Assembly: GCA_014189675.1 (NCBI GenBank)
Contig: DVAE01000014.1
Coordinates: forward strand, 1 to 28,549
Source: Candidatus Undinarchaeales archaeon SRR5007147.bin71
GTDB lineage: Archaea; Undinarchaeota; Undinarchaeia; Undinarchaeales; Undinarchaeaceae
Length of the DNA stretch: 28,549 nt
Direction of reading: 5' to 3'
In this document: positions 8,014-15,985 of the stretch, in pieces
Layout: the number at the start of each line of letters is the position of its first letter
Position numbering within the stretch: position 1 is the first letter of the stretch
Program-made: the position numbers and the translations under genes
Notes under the pieces: model-generated
What the model saw: the letters and a program-made list of their open reading frames with translations, nothing else
Told to the model about the DNA's origin: nothing
Database searches by the model: none

Positions 8014-8916
8014 CTAAACTAGGTCTTTTACTCTCTCAACGAGCAGTTTTCCTATTCTTTCTCTTGCTTCTATTGTGCTACTTCCTAGATGAGGGGTAAG
8101 AAGAACATTGTCTCCAATTGCGAGAAGCTTTTCAGAGGGCTTCTTTCCCCAATATACATCAAGGGCTGCTCTTCTAATTTTACCGCTTTCAATGGCAGAG
8201 TAGAATGCCTCTTCATCAATAAGTTCCGCTCTTGCCGCATTTATTAAGAGTACTCCATTCTTCATCTGTGAAAATTCATTTTCTCCAATGAGGTTTCGGG
8301 TTTCCTCAGTAAGTGGCGCATGCAAGCTTATTATGTCAGATTCCGAAAGAAGTTCTCCAAGCTCTGAACTCCGTACTGAAGCATTCTGCATTTCTTCTTT
8401 TGAAGCATAGGGGTCATAGGCTAAAATCTCTAATCCAAATGCTAAGGCAAGTTCGCTCACCATTTTGCCAACTCTTCCAAATCCTATTATTCCTAATGTC
8501 TTTCCTGACAACTCTGTCCCACTGAGTTCTCCCTTTTCCCAGCTTCCTGCCTTTGTTGAGGTATTTGCTGAACATATATTTCTTGAAAGATTTAACATGA
8601 GTCCAATTGTCAGTTCTGCAACACTCTGCGTCGGAGCTTCAGGAGTGTTAAGAATTTTAATTCCCTTTTCCTTTGCCGCTTCTCTGTCAATGTTGTCCAG
8701 ACCGACGCCTGCTCTAATAATTCCTTTAAGATTTTTTGCGGATGAAATAAGTTCTGATGTAACCTTTGTCCGGCTCCTCACTATTAAGATTTCGACATCA
8801 GCAATTTTTTCAAGGAGTTCTTCTGGACTAATAGCCGGAGAAAGTTCCAGCTCTCCCATTTCCCCAATTTCATTTGCCGCTTCTTCGCTTATTGGATCTG
8901 CTGCCAGTATTTTCAA
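8014..8916 (-). CDS. serA: D-3-phosphoglycerate dehydrogenase-like protein (SerA)
   Basis: SerA oxidises 3-phosphoglycerate in the first step of serine synthesis. This 300-residue form has only the substrate- and nucleotide-binding domains and lacks the C-terminal ACT domain, so serine feedback is not expected. NAD binding is shown by GFGRVG (145-150); IRAGVGLDNID (67-77) and the active-site R229 (NAARAELID) and H276 (TPHLGSST) are present. The position of the catalytic Glu, normally in DVFxxEP, reads DVYWGKKP, so lysine replaces it at residue 258. The start is TTG at 8914-8916, because no ATG gives the family N-terminus (KILAADPISEEA). The TTGA overlaps the stop of the upstream aminotransferase. 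Another D-2-hydroxyacid dehydrogenase specificity is possible. Confidence 0.85.
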   Translation of the reverse strand: MKILAADPISEEAANEIGEMGELELSPAISPEELLEKIADVEILIVRSRTKVTSELISSAKNLKGIIRAGVGLDNIDREAAKEKGIKILNTPEAPTQSVAELTIGLMLNLSRNICSANTSTKAGSWEKGELSGTELSGKTLGIIGFGRVGKMVSELALAFGLEILAYDPYASKEEMQNASVRSSELGELLSESDIISLHAPLTEETRNLIGENEFSQMKNGVLLINAARAELIDEEAFYSAIESGKIRRAALDVYWGKKPSEKLLAIGDNVLLTPHLGSSTIEARERIGKLLVERVKDLV

Positions 8917-9965
8917 ATTTCTAATACCTCCTTAAGTGCTTCAAGTGTTCTCTCAATTTCCGGTCTTCCTACTGATCCCATATGGCCTATTCTAAACATC
9001 TTTCCTTTTTCAGGAGCCTGTGCACCTGCAACTAAAATTCCCTTTTCTTTCAGAGAAGACCGGATATCCTCAGCTCTGTCACTTCTTATAGATGTAAGGG
9101 TTTCTGAGCAGATGTCCTCTGATGCCGGATAGAGCTCAAGTCCCATTTCTTTCACAGCAGTCCTTGTAAACTCGGCGTTCTTTCTATGTCTCTGAACTCT
9201 CTTGTCGAGACCTTCCTCCTCTATTATTGAAAGAGCTTCCTGAAGACCGTATATTAATGATATTGGAGCTGTGAAAGGGGTTTGCGGATATTTTGAACGG
9301 TATTTGTTGAGGTCAGTGAGATAATTTTGTTCCTTGTTCTCTATCACAGGCCAGGCTTTATCTGATACTGAAAGAAAACCAATCCCGGGAGGCATTGAGA
9401 AGCATTTTTGAGAGCCGGCTATACAGAGGTCAATGTTCCAATTATCCGTTTCCACATTGTCGCCTGCCATACTTGAAATTGTGTCGCAAATAAAAAGTGC
9501 ATTTGTGTCCTTCACAAGTTTTCCAACAGCTTCCACATCTGCTCTTACGCCCGTCGATGTTTCGTTGTGAACCATCGTCACGGCTTTTACATCATCAGAA
9601 AGTGCTTCTTCTATTTTCCCAATGTCAGGAGCCTGCCCCCAATCAAATTGAAGCGTCTCAAGGTCTGAACCTACTGAGAGTGCTATATCACGAAATCTTT
9701 CTGAGAACTTTCCGAAAACAATAGAGAGGACTTTATCTCCCTTTGATACAGTATTTTCAAGAGCCGCGCACATAGCCGTTGTTCCTGAACCTGACATAGT
9801 ATAAACTGTATTATCTGTTTTGAAAACTTTCTTCAACCTGCTTCCGCAGTCATCAAGAATTTCAGTAAATTCTGGAGTCCTATGGTGAACAATAGGGTGT
9901 GCTAATGCAGTTCGTATACGTTCTGGAACCTCAGTTGGTCCTGGTGTCATAAGTAGTGGAACCAT
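8913..9965 (-). CDS. class V aminotransferase (serine/alanine-glyoxylate type)
   Basis: This 350-residue PLP enzyme belongs to the alanine-glyoxylate / serine-pyruvate aminotransferase family. The N-terminus TPGPTEVPERIRTAL and HHRTPEF (27-33) is characteristic, MSGSGTTAM (57-65) binds the cofactor phosphate, D161 (CDTISSMAG) contacts the pyridine ring, and K187 (AGSQKCFSMPPG) is the Schiff-base lysine. Its stop overlaps the TTG start of serA by four bases, so the two are translationally coupled. It may therefore act as the phosphoserine or serine aminotransferase of the same route; that role is inferred from context. ATG 9963-9965 is used; an internal Met at residue 6 is an alternative. Confidence 0.9.
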   Translation of the reverse strand: MVPLLMTPGPTEVPERIRTALAHPIVHHRTPEFTEILDDCGSRLKKVFKTDNTVYTMSGSGTTAMCAALENTVSKGDKVLSIVFGKFSERFRDIALSVGSDLETLQFDWGQAPDIGKIEEALSDDVKAVTMVHNETSTGVRADVEAVGKLVKDTNALFICDTISSMAGDNVETDNWNIDLCIAGSQKCFSMPPGIGFLSVSDKAWPVIENKEQNYLTDLNKYRSKYPQTPFTAPISLIYGLQEALSIIEEEGLDKRVQRHRKNAEFTRTAVKEMGLELYPASEDICSETLTSIRSDRAEDIRSSLKEKGILVAGAQAPEKGKMFRIGHMGSVGRPEIERTLEALKEVLEI

Positions 9966-9991
9966 AGTGCCTTAAGAAGCTATTCAGAACC

Positions 9992-10001
9992 CTTTATGTA
10001 G
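9992..10001 (-). promoter_or_regulatory. possible TATA box for the aminotransferase-serA-topA operon
   Basis: Read on the minus strand, CTACATAAAG lies about 27-36 bases before the aminotransferase ATG, in the 60-base gap after the ZIP gene. The position is right for an archaeal TATA box; the match is moderate. Confidence 0.35.
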
Positions 10002-10025
10002 TTTTCTATAGCACTTTCTCCATAC

Positions 10026-10769
10026 TCATCCAAGTGACAGAACTAGCATTATAGCAATTCCTGCCAAAAAGGTCAGGAACTGAAGAATAGATTTTTTCAA
10101 TACTGTTTCTTTATGCATCTCAGGTATCAAATCCGCCGCAGCTATATAGATAAAATTCCCGACTGCGAAGGGTATCAAGATTCCTTCAAGAGATGGTGTT
10201 GTGCTTCCAATAACTAATACTATTACAGTTCCTAGAAGGGCCGTAAGGGCAGAGGCAAGATTGTAGAGAAGAGCTTTTGCTCTTGAGAGCCCGCTATGTA
10301 TAAGTATAGAAAAGTCTCCAATTTCCTGCGGTATTTCGTGGAATATTATGGATATTGTAGTTGCTATTCCCATTGGGATGCTTGTAAGATAGACAGCTCC
10401 TATAACCATACCATCTATAAAATTATGTATCCCATCTCCAATCAAAATCAAGTAGGACATTGGATGTACCTTACTTTCCCCTGCTTTGTGCATATGCTTC
10501 CAGTGAACAATTTTTTCTATTACAAAAGCAGTCAAAAGTCCTGCAAGAATATAGAGGGATATTTCGAGCCCGAATCCACTTGTCTGAACAATCTCAGGAA
10601 TTAAATGCAGAAAAACATTTCCAAGTATCGCACCTGTAGCAAAACTTACTAGATATAGAAGATTATTTTCAAGCAGACTCTTCCTTGCAGAAAGGACGAA
10701 GACGCCTACAAGGGAAACGAGACTAACTATGATGACGCTAATAATTGCATAAATCCATGAAATTTCCAT
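10026..10769 (-). CDS. ZIP-family divalent metal transporter
   Basis: ZIP proteins move zinc, iron or related divalent metals into the cytoplasm. This 247-residue protein is hydrophobic throughout, with about eight membrane helices. It carries the paired metal-site motifs HNFIDG (115-120) and HEIPQE (144-149) in the central helices, plus NVFLHLIPE (51-59) in the second helix. A histidine-containing cytoplasmic loop (HWKHMHKAGESKVH, 89-102) is the usual variable metal-binding loop. Which metal is carried cannot be read from sequence. The ATG lies about 27 bases after a good TATA box, suggesting its own leaderless transcript separate from the EamA gene upstream. Confidence 0.9.
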   Translation of the reverse strand: MEISWIYAIISVIIVSLVSLVGVFVLSARKSLLENNLLYLVSFATGAILGNVFLHLIPEIVQTSGFGLEISLYILAGLLTAFVIEKIVHWKHMHKAGESKVHPMSYLILIGDGIHNFIDGMVIGAVYLTSIPMGIATTISIIFHEIPQEIGDFSILIHSGLSRAKALLYNLASALTALLGTVIVLVIGSTTPSLEGILIPFAVGNFIYIAAADLIPEMHKETVLKKSILQFLTFLAGIAIMLVLSLG

Positions 10770-10790
10770 ATTTATTAAATGACAAATTCT

Positions 10791-10802
10791 CCTTATTATA
10801 AG
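10791..10802 (-). promoter_or_regulatory. TATA box for the ZIP transporter gene
   Basis: On the minus strand CTTATAATAAGG is centred about 27 bases before the ZIP ATG, in the 36-base gap after the EamA gene. The spacing fits a leaderless archaeal promoter. Confidence 0.5.
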
Positions 10803-10805
10803 TTT

Positions 10806-11669
10806 CTAGTAGAGGACTATTATAATCGCTCCGGCAAGCATTATTAGTGTTCCTATCAGTCTCCTTGCAATATGCTTTTCGCGGAATACGACTCCTCCAA
10901 ATATTACTGCAAAGAGAACGGCGAGTCTTTTCAAAGATATAACATAAGGAACTATCTGCATCGTCAGTGCAATATTTATTAAAATGGCTGTCAGGGAAAT
11001 CACAAGTCCTGTAGCCAAGACCCATCTCCAAACGTTTTTGTGGCTTTTAATGATACCCTCCTCTCTTGTTTTGGCATAAGCCAAAAATGGAACTGCAGTT
11101 ACTAGGAATATGCTAGCAGAGGAAAGTATAGGATCTGAATTAAGAACTGCAATTTTATTATAATTCGCTGCAATGCTGAAGATAAATGCAACTCCAAGCA
11201 TATCCAACACCCCTTTGTTCCTCAAGATTTGTTTTAGAGGGTAAAGAAGCCCCTTGTGATCTGTGGACATATTTATTACATACGATCCAGAGACAATCAA
11301 AAGTATTCCAATCCCCCCAACATAGCTTGGAAGTTCTCCCAATATCAGGAAGGAAGTGACTATCAGAAAAAGAGGGCTAAATGACAGCATCGGCAAAGAA
11401 AGTGATATATCTGTCGTTTTCAGAGCTCTAAAATAGAGTGCAACTGCAAAAACATTTAGAATTCCTGTTACAAGAACTGAGGGATAGAATTGAGTTCCAA
11501 TCTCTGGTATTCCTTTAACAAGAGATGCAGAAAAGAGTATTGCCGCTCCTGTGAGAAATACTCCACTAGCTATGACGCGAATATCCTCTTTCCGTACAAG
11601 CTTCTTTATCAGTGTATAGTAAAGAGCCTCAAAAAACGCTGAAACTATTGCCAGTACGTACCAATACAT
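10806..11669 (-). CDS. EamA/DMT-family transporter
   Basis: This 287-residue membrane protein has about ten hydrophobic helices in two homologous halves (about 1-135 and 150-287), the arrangement of drug/metabolite transporters of the EamA family. The first half shows the usual FxxALYYTLIKK and the end of each half a pattern close to LGExPxxxxxxGxxLIxxG (LGELPSYVGGIGILLIVSG). The second half ends with REKHIARRLIGTLIMLAGAII. The substrate cannot be deduced; family members export amino acids, metabolites or nucleotide sugars. The ATG lies only four bases after the thrS stop, so the gene is probably read from the thrS transcript. Confidence 0.85.
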   Translation of the reverse strand: MYWYVLAIVSAFFEALYYTLIKKLVRKEDIRVIASGVFLTGAAILFSASLVKGIPEIGTQFYPSVLVTGILNVFAVALYFRALKTTDISLSLPMLSFSPLFLIVTSFLILGELPSYVGGIGILLIVSGSYVINMSTDHKGLLYPLKQILRNKGVLDMLGVAFIFSIAANYNKIAVLNSDPILSSASIFLVTAVPFLAYAKTREEGIIKSHKNVWRWVLATGLVISLTAILINIALTMQIVPYVISLKRLAVLFAVIFGGVVFREKHIARRLIGTLIMLAGAIIIVLY

Positions 11670-11673
11670 TCAA

Positions 11674-13566
11674 TTATGACCTGTCCTCTATTTCTTTCCC
11701 AAGTTTCTTAATAAAGCTCTCAGCCTTCACTCCAAACTTAACCTTTCCGTTCCTCGTTCTTATAGCAAGCGTTCCCTTTTCAACTTCTTTGTCTCCGATA
11801 GTTATTACGTAAGGAACTTTCTCAAGCGTAGCATCTCTGACCTTTGCCTCTACTCTCTCAGCCCGCGAATCCATCTCAAAGCGGATTCCACTTTCCATCA
11901 TCATTCCGGAAACCATATCTGCATATTTATTGTGCCTGTCTGCAACTGTTATTATTTTAGCCTGAACTGGAGAAAGCCAGACAGGGAATGCCCCACTAAA
12001 ATGCTCTGTCAGAACTGCCATGAAACGCTCCATACTTCCAAGTATTGCAAGATGTATCATAACCGGTCTGTGCGGACTATTATCTTCCCCAATATATTCC
12101 AGTTCAAATCGTTCAGGCATCTGGAAATCCAGCTGGACTGTTCCTGTTTGCCATTCTCTTCCAAGCGAGTCTCTCATCACAAAGTCAATCTTAGGCCCGT
12201 AGAAGGCACCTTCGCCTGGATTAAGAGAATAAGAAACTTTATTTTTCTCGAGAACATTTGTCAAAGCCTTTTCAGCCTTTTCCCACAGCTCGTCAGATCC
12301 CATTGATTTCTCAGGTTTTGTCGATAAGCGGATAGTGTATTCAAATCCAAAAGCTTTGTATATTGTTTCCACAAGTTCAAGTATTCCCTTTATTTCAGAC
12401 TCAATCTGCTCCGGTGTTACATATGTGTGATTGTCATCCTGCGTAAATGCTCGAACTCTCATAAGTCCGTGAAGAACTCCAGAAAGCTCGTGTCTGTGAA
12501 CGTGTCCGAATTCAGAAAGCCTCAAAGGAAGTTCTCTATAACTCCTTGGTCGCGAAGCATATATCTTCGTATTTCCTGGGCAGTTCATAGGCTTTACAGC
12601 GTATTCACTTTCATCAACTTCTGTCAGATACATATTTTCTTTATAGTGGTCCCAGTGACCTGACTGGTGCCACAACTTATTATCCAGTATTTGCGGTGTT
12701 CTGACTTCGTGGTAGCCTCTCCTTCGTTTTTCCTCAAGCAGAAATTTCTCAAGTTCTCTGTATATTACCATCCCCTTTGGATGGAAGAATGGAAATCCGG
12801 GACCTTCTTCGTGGAATGAGAATAGGTCCAGCCTCTTCCCAAGTTTTCTGTGATCTCTTTTCTCAGCCTCTTCCTGTAGTTTTAGATACTCTTTCAGCTC
12901 TTTGGTCTCAGGAAAACTGATTCCATAGAGTCTCTGCAACATAGCATTTTTTGAGTTCCCCCTCCAATATGCTCCTGCAACCTTTGTCAGCTTAAAGGCC
13001 TTCAACATCCCTGTTCTCGGCACATGACCGCCTCTGCAGAGGTCCATAAATTCTCCCTGCCTGTAAAACTGTACCTGTTTTCCGGATATTTCTTTCAAAA
13101 TCTCCAGTTTGTACTTGTTTCCTTTGAAAAATTCTTCAGCCTTCTTCCTTGTGAGAATTACACGCTCGACTTCAAGATCTTCCTTTACAATTTTCTGCAT
13201 TTCCTTCTCTATATCTTCGAAATCGCCTTCAGAAAAAGTGTATTTTGAATCAAAATCGTAGTAAAAGCCGTTTTCAACTGCCGGTCCGATAGTGTTCTTA
13301 ACATTCTTATGCAGTCTCTGTATTGCTTGCATCATAAGATGAGCCGTTGAATGCCAGAAAGCTTCCCTTCCCTCTGGCGAATCAAAAGTGAAAAAAACAA
13401 CTGAAGCAGATTTTTCTATCGGCTCAAAAAGGTCTCTTATCTCTCCGTCAACTGAGCCAAGAACTGCAGCCTTTCCAAGCCTAGGTCCTATTGAGTAGGC
13501 AAGCTCTCCAAGTGTAGTTCCTTTCTTAACTTCCTTCTTCGAGCCGTCGGGCAGACTTACTTTCAT
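11674..13566 (-). CDS. thrS: threonyl-tRNA synthetase, bacterial-type architecture
   Basis: ThrRS charges tRNA-Thr and hydrolyses mischarged Ser-tRNA. The 630-residue protein has an N-terminal TGS domain (1-61), a bacterial-type editing domain with HSTAH (72-76) plus C177 and H181 (DLCRGGHVP), a class II catalytic core and a C-terminal anticodon-binding domain (about 530-630). Catalytic zinc ligands include C329 (PMNCPGN) and H380 (QDDNHTY); motif 2 is GHVHRHELSGVLHGLMRVRAF. Most archaea instead have a D-aminoacyl-tRNA deacylase-like editing domain without TGS, so this gene resembles the bacterial version found in some archaea, including several DPANN groups. Transfer from bacteria in an ancestor is a reasonable inference. 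ATG 13564-13566 gives the standard start of the TGS domain. Confidence 0.95.
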   Translation of the reverse strand: MKVSLPDGSKKEVKKGTTLGELAYSIGPRLGKAAVLGSVDGEIRDLFEPIEKSASVVFFTFDSPEGREAFWHSTAHLMMQAIQRLHKNVKNTIGPAVENGFYYDFDSKYTFSEGDFEDIEKEMQKIVKEDLEVERVILTRKKAEEFFKGNKYKLEILKEISGKQVQFYRQGEFMDLCRGGHVPRTGMLKAFKLTKVAGAYWRGNSKNAMLQRLYGISFPETKELKEYLKLQEEAEKRDHRKLGKRLDLFSFHEEGPGFPFFHPKGMVIYRELEKFLLEEKRRRGYHEVRTPQILDNKLWHQSGHWDHYKENMYLTEVDESEYAVKPMNCPGNTKIYASRPRSYRELPLRLSEFGHVHRHELSGVLHGLMRVRAFTQDDNHTYVTPEQIESEIKGILELVETIYKAFGFEYTIRLSTKPEKSMGSDELWEKAEKALTNVLEKNKVSYSLNPGEGAFYGPKIDFVMRDSLGREWQTGTVQLDFQMPERFELEYIGEDNSPHRPVMIHLAILGSMERFMAVLTEHFSGAFPVWLSPVQAKIITVADRHNKYADMVSGMMMESGIRFEMDSRAERVEAKVRDATLEKVPYVITIGDKEVEKGTLAIRTRNGKVKFGVKAESFIKKLGKEIEDRS

Positions 13567-13587
13567 AATACTGTTTCAGTATCTCCT

Positions 13588-13597
13588 TCTTTTTAAG
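13588..13597 (-). promoter_or_regulatory. possible TATA box for thrS
   Basis: CTTAAAAAGA on the minus strand is centred about 27 bases before the thrS ATG. A ribosome-binding-like GAAGGAGATA lies between them (13577-13586), about 10 bases from the ATG. The two signals suggest either a leaderless or a short-leader transcript, and I cannot decide. Confidence 0.35.
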
Positions 13598-13621
13598 ACT
13601 TGCTAAGCTCTCAGTGCAAAC

Positions 13622-14122
13622 TTAGATTCCCATAAAAGTCTTTCTAATGTGTATTAATTCTTCAAAGTGAACTGCTATTACTTGCGTTCTCAACTTAAAA
13701 ACAAAACACTTCTTTATCAGCTTAGGTCCGATATATTTTCCCTTGAAACTTACCAATTTCCTTTCGTTAAATCTATACACAAGCACCTTCTTGTCAACAT
13801 ATTCTTCAATATAGTTTATTTCTGGCCATCCCAATACAATATATTCAGTTCCTATTGGGAGTTCTTCCCCTCCTGAGTACATCTCCCACCGGGAACCTTT
13901 CCACAATTTATCCATGTCCTTTCCAGGATTTTCTATGAACTCCTCTAATCGCTCTCCCTTCATTTTACGCCATACCCACATTCTTGAAAGCTTGATAAAA
14001 TCATCTCCACACGTTCTAACTACTCCTTTGTGTAATGAGTTCCCTCTCCTAAAAATTATAAAATCACCTATTCTGGGAATTGTTTTGGTGGAATCTATCC
14101 ATGGTAAGAGTTTTTCAGACAT
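13622..14122 (-). CDS. hypothetical basic protein
   Basis: The 166-residue product is not recognised. It is rich in lysine, isoleucine and aromatic residues, contains five tryptophans, and has no signal peptide or membrane helix. A segment near the start (RIGDFIIFRRGNSLHKGVVR, about 17-36) has the beta-strand pattern of small SH3-like or KOW-like barrels, which is only an impression. The region is more A+T-rich than the flanking housekeeping genes. It is transcribed from its own promoter, with no overlap with thrS or the SPFH gene. Recent acquisition is possible but unproven. The coding call rests on the long open frame, the promoter and a plausible protein composition. Confidence 0.7.
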   Translation of the reverse strand: MSEKLLPWIDSTKTIPRIGDFIIFRRGNSLHKGVVRTCGDDFIKLSRMWVWRKMKGERLEEFIENPGKDMDKLWKGSRWEMYSGGEELPIGTEYIVLGWPEINYIEEYVDKKVLVYRFNERKLVSFKGKYIGPKLIKKCFVFKLRTQVIAVHFEELIHIRKTFMGI

Positions 14123-14140
14123 GTCAATACCTATTCTACA

Positions 14141-14149
14141 CTTATACTG
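14141..14149 (-). promoter_or_regulatory. TATA box for the hypothetical gene
   Basis: On the minus strand CAGTATAAG is centred about 23 bases before the ATG at 14122. This suits a leaderless or nearly leaderless transcript. The remainder of the 93-base gap to 14215 is A/T-rich with no other clear signal. Confidence 0.45.
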
Positions 14150-14215
14150 ATTAATAGATAATATAGCTTAAATTAATGTTTATTCAGTACATCTAAAATT
14201 CGTCTAAGCCTTATC

Positions 14216-15049
14216 TTATTTCTGAATCTTCTCTACAAGCTTCTCGATTCCGCTATCTTTTCCACCAAGTCCACTAGACAGCTTCTGTGCCATCTTTGTG
14301 AATTCCATTGGGAAGATTAGCTTGCTTGACCTGCCGTCAGCAACTTCCTTGAGTGTCTGCAAATAAAGATAGTTAAGGGCCGGTTCAGAAAGCTTTCCTG
14401 CTGCAGCCTCTATTGCATTGATTCTTATCTTTGTAGTTTCAGCTTCCTCAGCTGCAGCTTCCTTATATCTCTGTGCTATCTGCTGCGCTTCCATTGCTTC
14501 AAGAACTGCCTCAGGCGGAATAACGCTAATAAGTTCAACTTCAATTATCTCAATTCCCCAGCCTCCAGTCAACTCCTGTATTTCATTCTTTAGCTGAGAG
14601 TTTATCTTGTCTATATTTCCATATACATCTTCTAGTTCATTGTTTCCAACAACGTTTCTTATTCTACCTTTCAGATGCTCCTCTATAGCCTTTCTATAAT
14701 CTTCCTCAACTTCTAGCTCTGCCTTTGCCGGATCTGAAACCCTAAGGTACATTATGGCATCTATCAAAACTTTTATCCTGTCTTTTGTAATTACCTGCTG
14801 AGGAGGTATATCGATGGACTCAGTCCTCATATCATATTTTACAAAACTCTCTATAATTGGAAGAATAAAGTTCCAGCCAGGTTTTGCAATTCTGTTGTAT
14901 TTTCCAAATCTGAACACAACGGCTCTCTCATATTCCTTAAACTCGAAAAGTATGCTGTTAAGAACAGAGCCTCCTGGTGCAGCCATTACAATCAACAATA
15001 GTATTAGTACAATTCCAATGGGTATTCCTATCAACATCCAAACTGCCAT
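14216..15049 (-). CDS. SPFH/band 7 (stomatin-like) membrane protein
   Basis: SPFH proteins form large membrane-anchored ring assemblies that organise membrane patches and often work with proteases. The 277-residue protein has one N-terminal membrane helix (about 5-25) followed by the SPFH domain. Family-typical elements are the EYERAVVFRFGKYNRIAKPGWNF segment (about 39-61), the DIPPQQVITKDRIKVLIDAIMYLRV strand region, and GIEIIEVELISVIPPEAVLEAMEAQ leading into the alanine/glutamate-rich coiled coil (about 185-225). The partner NfeD protease gene commonly adjacent to such genes is not seen here. The start is supported by a ribosome binding site five bases upstream and a TATA box at 15087-15095. 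Confidence 0.9.
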   Translation of the reverse strand: MAVWMLIGIPIGIVLILLLIVMAAPGGSVLNSILFEFKEYERAVVFRFGKYNRIAKPGWNFILPIIESFVKYDMRTESIDIPPQQVITKDRIKVLIDAIMYLRVSDPAKAELEVEEDYRKAIEEHLKGRIRNVVGNNELEDVYGNIDKINSQLKNEIQELTGGWGIEIIEVELISVIPPEAVLEAMEAQQIAQRYKEAAAEEAETTKIRINAIEAAAGKLSEPALNYLYLQTLKEVADGRSSKLIFPMEFTKMAQKLSSGLGGKDSGIEKLVEKIQK

Positions 15050-15053
15050 CTTA

Positions 15054-15061
15054 CTCCCTTT
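15054..15061 (-). promoter_or_regulatory. ribosome binding site of the SPFH gene
   Basis: AAAGGGAG on the minus strand ends four bases before the SPFH ATG. With the TATA box at 15087-15095, it predicts a short leader of about 15 bases, unlike the leaderless neighbours. Confidence 0.5.
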
Positions 15062-15086
15062 TCACTACTCTTCAGTGAGTAATGTT

Positions 15087-15095
15087 GTATATAAG
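15087..15095 (-). promoter_or_regulatory. TATA box of the SPFH gene
   Basis: CTTATATAC on the minus strand lies in the gap after the exported-protein gene, about 42 bases before the SPFH ATG. The expected transcription start would be near 15064, just upstream of the ribosome binding site. Confidence 0.5.
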
Positions 15096-15108
15096 TCTTA
15101 TTCCTTTC

Positions 15109-15936
15109 TTACAGCCAGTCAAAAAGTCCGCTGAGCTTCTCCTTCATCTTCTCAAATAAGCCCTTTACTTGTTTCTTGGTCTCTTCTTCAGTAGCTTCCT
15201 TTGCAAGTTCTTCTACCTTTGTCGAAACTTTATCTGCAATTTCAGTAAGTTTGCTATTTTCCTGTGTTACTTCCTCAGACTGCTTCCACTTAATCAAAAT
15301 TTCTGAGAAAGAATTCTCATCAAGCCCATTGCATATAACAGTTTCTCCTGATACAAGGCAGTTGTCTGGTTGCGCATTTGTTATGACAGTTCCCTTTGGA
15401 ACCTTCATCGAATAGCTTATCGTTCCTATTCCAAGATCAAAACTTTCTATTGTGTTCCTTACGCTAATTCCTGTAATATTTCCAATAAGATCAGAAGGCT
15501 GTGCCTGCAATTTTCCGTCATCTGCCTTGGAAACTATTGCTCCTGTCTCGAACGAAAGGTTTAGAATATAATTTGTTTCGTAGCTTGTCATTTCCAGACT
15601 CTTCCTGAAAACAAGTCCCAGTTCTGAGCTACTGAGGCCTTTATCAATCTCGTAATCGCTTGGTATCGTGTCTGTTGTCAGCTCCCCATACCTATCTTTC
15701 AGAATAAGGTTTCCTATATCTCTCGTTCCGTAATGTATGCTCGCTCTTGTTAGCTGTCCTTCATCAGAAGCTCCTGCAGAGCATTTGAAGTTATACACAA
15801 TGTCTACAAAAAGCCTGTTAGTATATTCACTGCTTATTCCAATACTTTCAACAGAACATCGTTCATCAAGAGCTGCGTAGGCCTGTCCTGATAAAATAAC
15901 TGTGCAAATTAAAATTCCAAGAAAGATCCGCTTCAT
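15109..15936 (-). CDS. exported protein of unknown function
   Basis: The 275-residue protein begins with a clear Sec signal peptide (KRIFLGILICTVILSGQAYA, cleavage probably near residue 21). The mature part has four cysteines (27, 52, 193, 202) that could form two disulfides, alternating beta-strand-like segments, and two N-glycosylation sequons (N126-L-S and N153-I-T). The C-terminal 55 residues (from about 221) are strongly charged and helical, like a coiled coil, ending in an amphipathic Phe/Trp/Leu segment (GLFEKMKEKLSGLFDWL). No catalytic motif or named family is recognised. It is divergently transcribed from the nonulosonate operon across a shared regulatory region, so coordinated control is possible. 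A role as a glycosylated surface protein is speculation. Confidence 0.8.
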   Translation of the reverse strand: MKRIFLGILICTVILSGQAYAALDERCSVESIGISSEYTNRLFVDIVYNFKCSAGASDEGQLTRASIHYGTRDIGNLILKDRYGELTTDTIPSDYEIDKGLSSSELGLVFRKSLEMTSYETNYILNLSFETGAIVSKADDGKLQAQPSDLIGNITGISVRNTIESFDLGIGTISYSMKVPKGTVITNAQPDNCLVSGETVICNGLDENSFSEILIKWKQSEEVTQENSKLTEIADKVSTKVEELAKEATEEETKKQVKGLFEKMKEKLSGLFDWL

Positions 15937-15957
15937 ATATGATTTGTCTCGTTTCTA

Positions 15958-15968
15958 CTATATATAAA
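15958..15968 (-). promoter_or_regulatory. TATA box of the exported-protein gene
   Basis: TTTATATATAG on the minus strand is centred about 27 bases before the ATG at 15936. This is a near-ideal archaeal TATA box for a leaderless transcript. Confidence 0.6.
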
Positions 15969-15985
15969 TTGACTGAGCCACAAAA

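Noticed and set aside
8465-8935. 156-codon open frame on the plus strand
   Set aside because: Antisense to serA; Ser/Phe/Ile-rich composition is what the complement of this coding strand produces.
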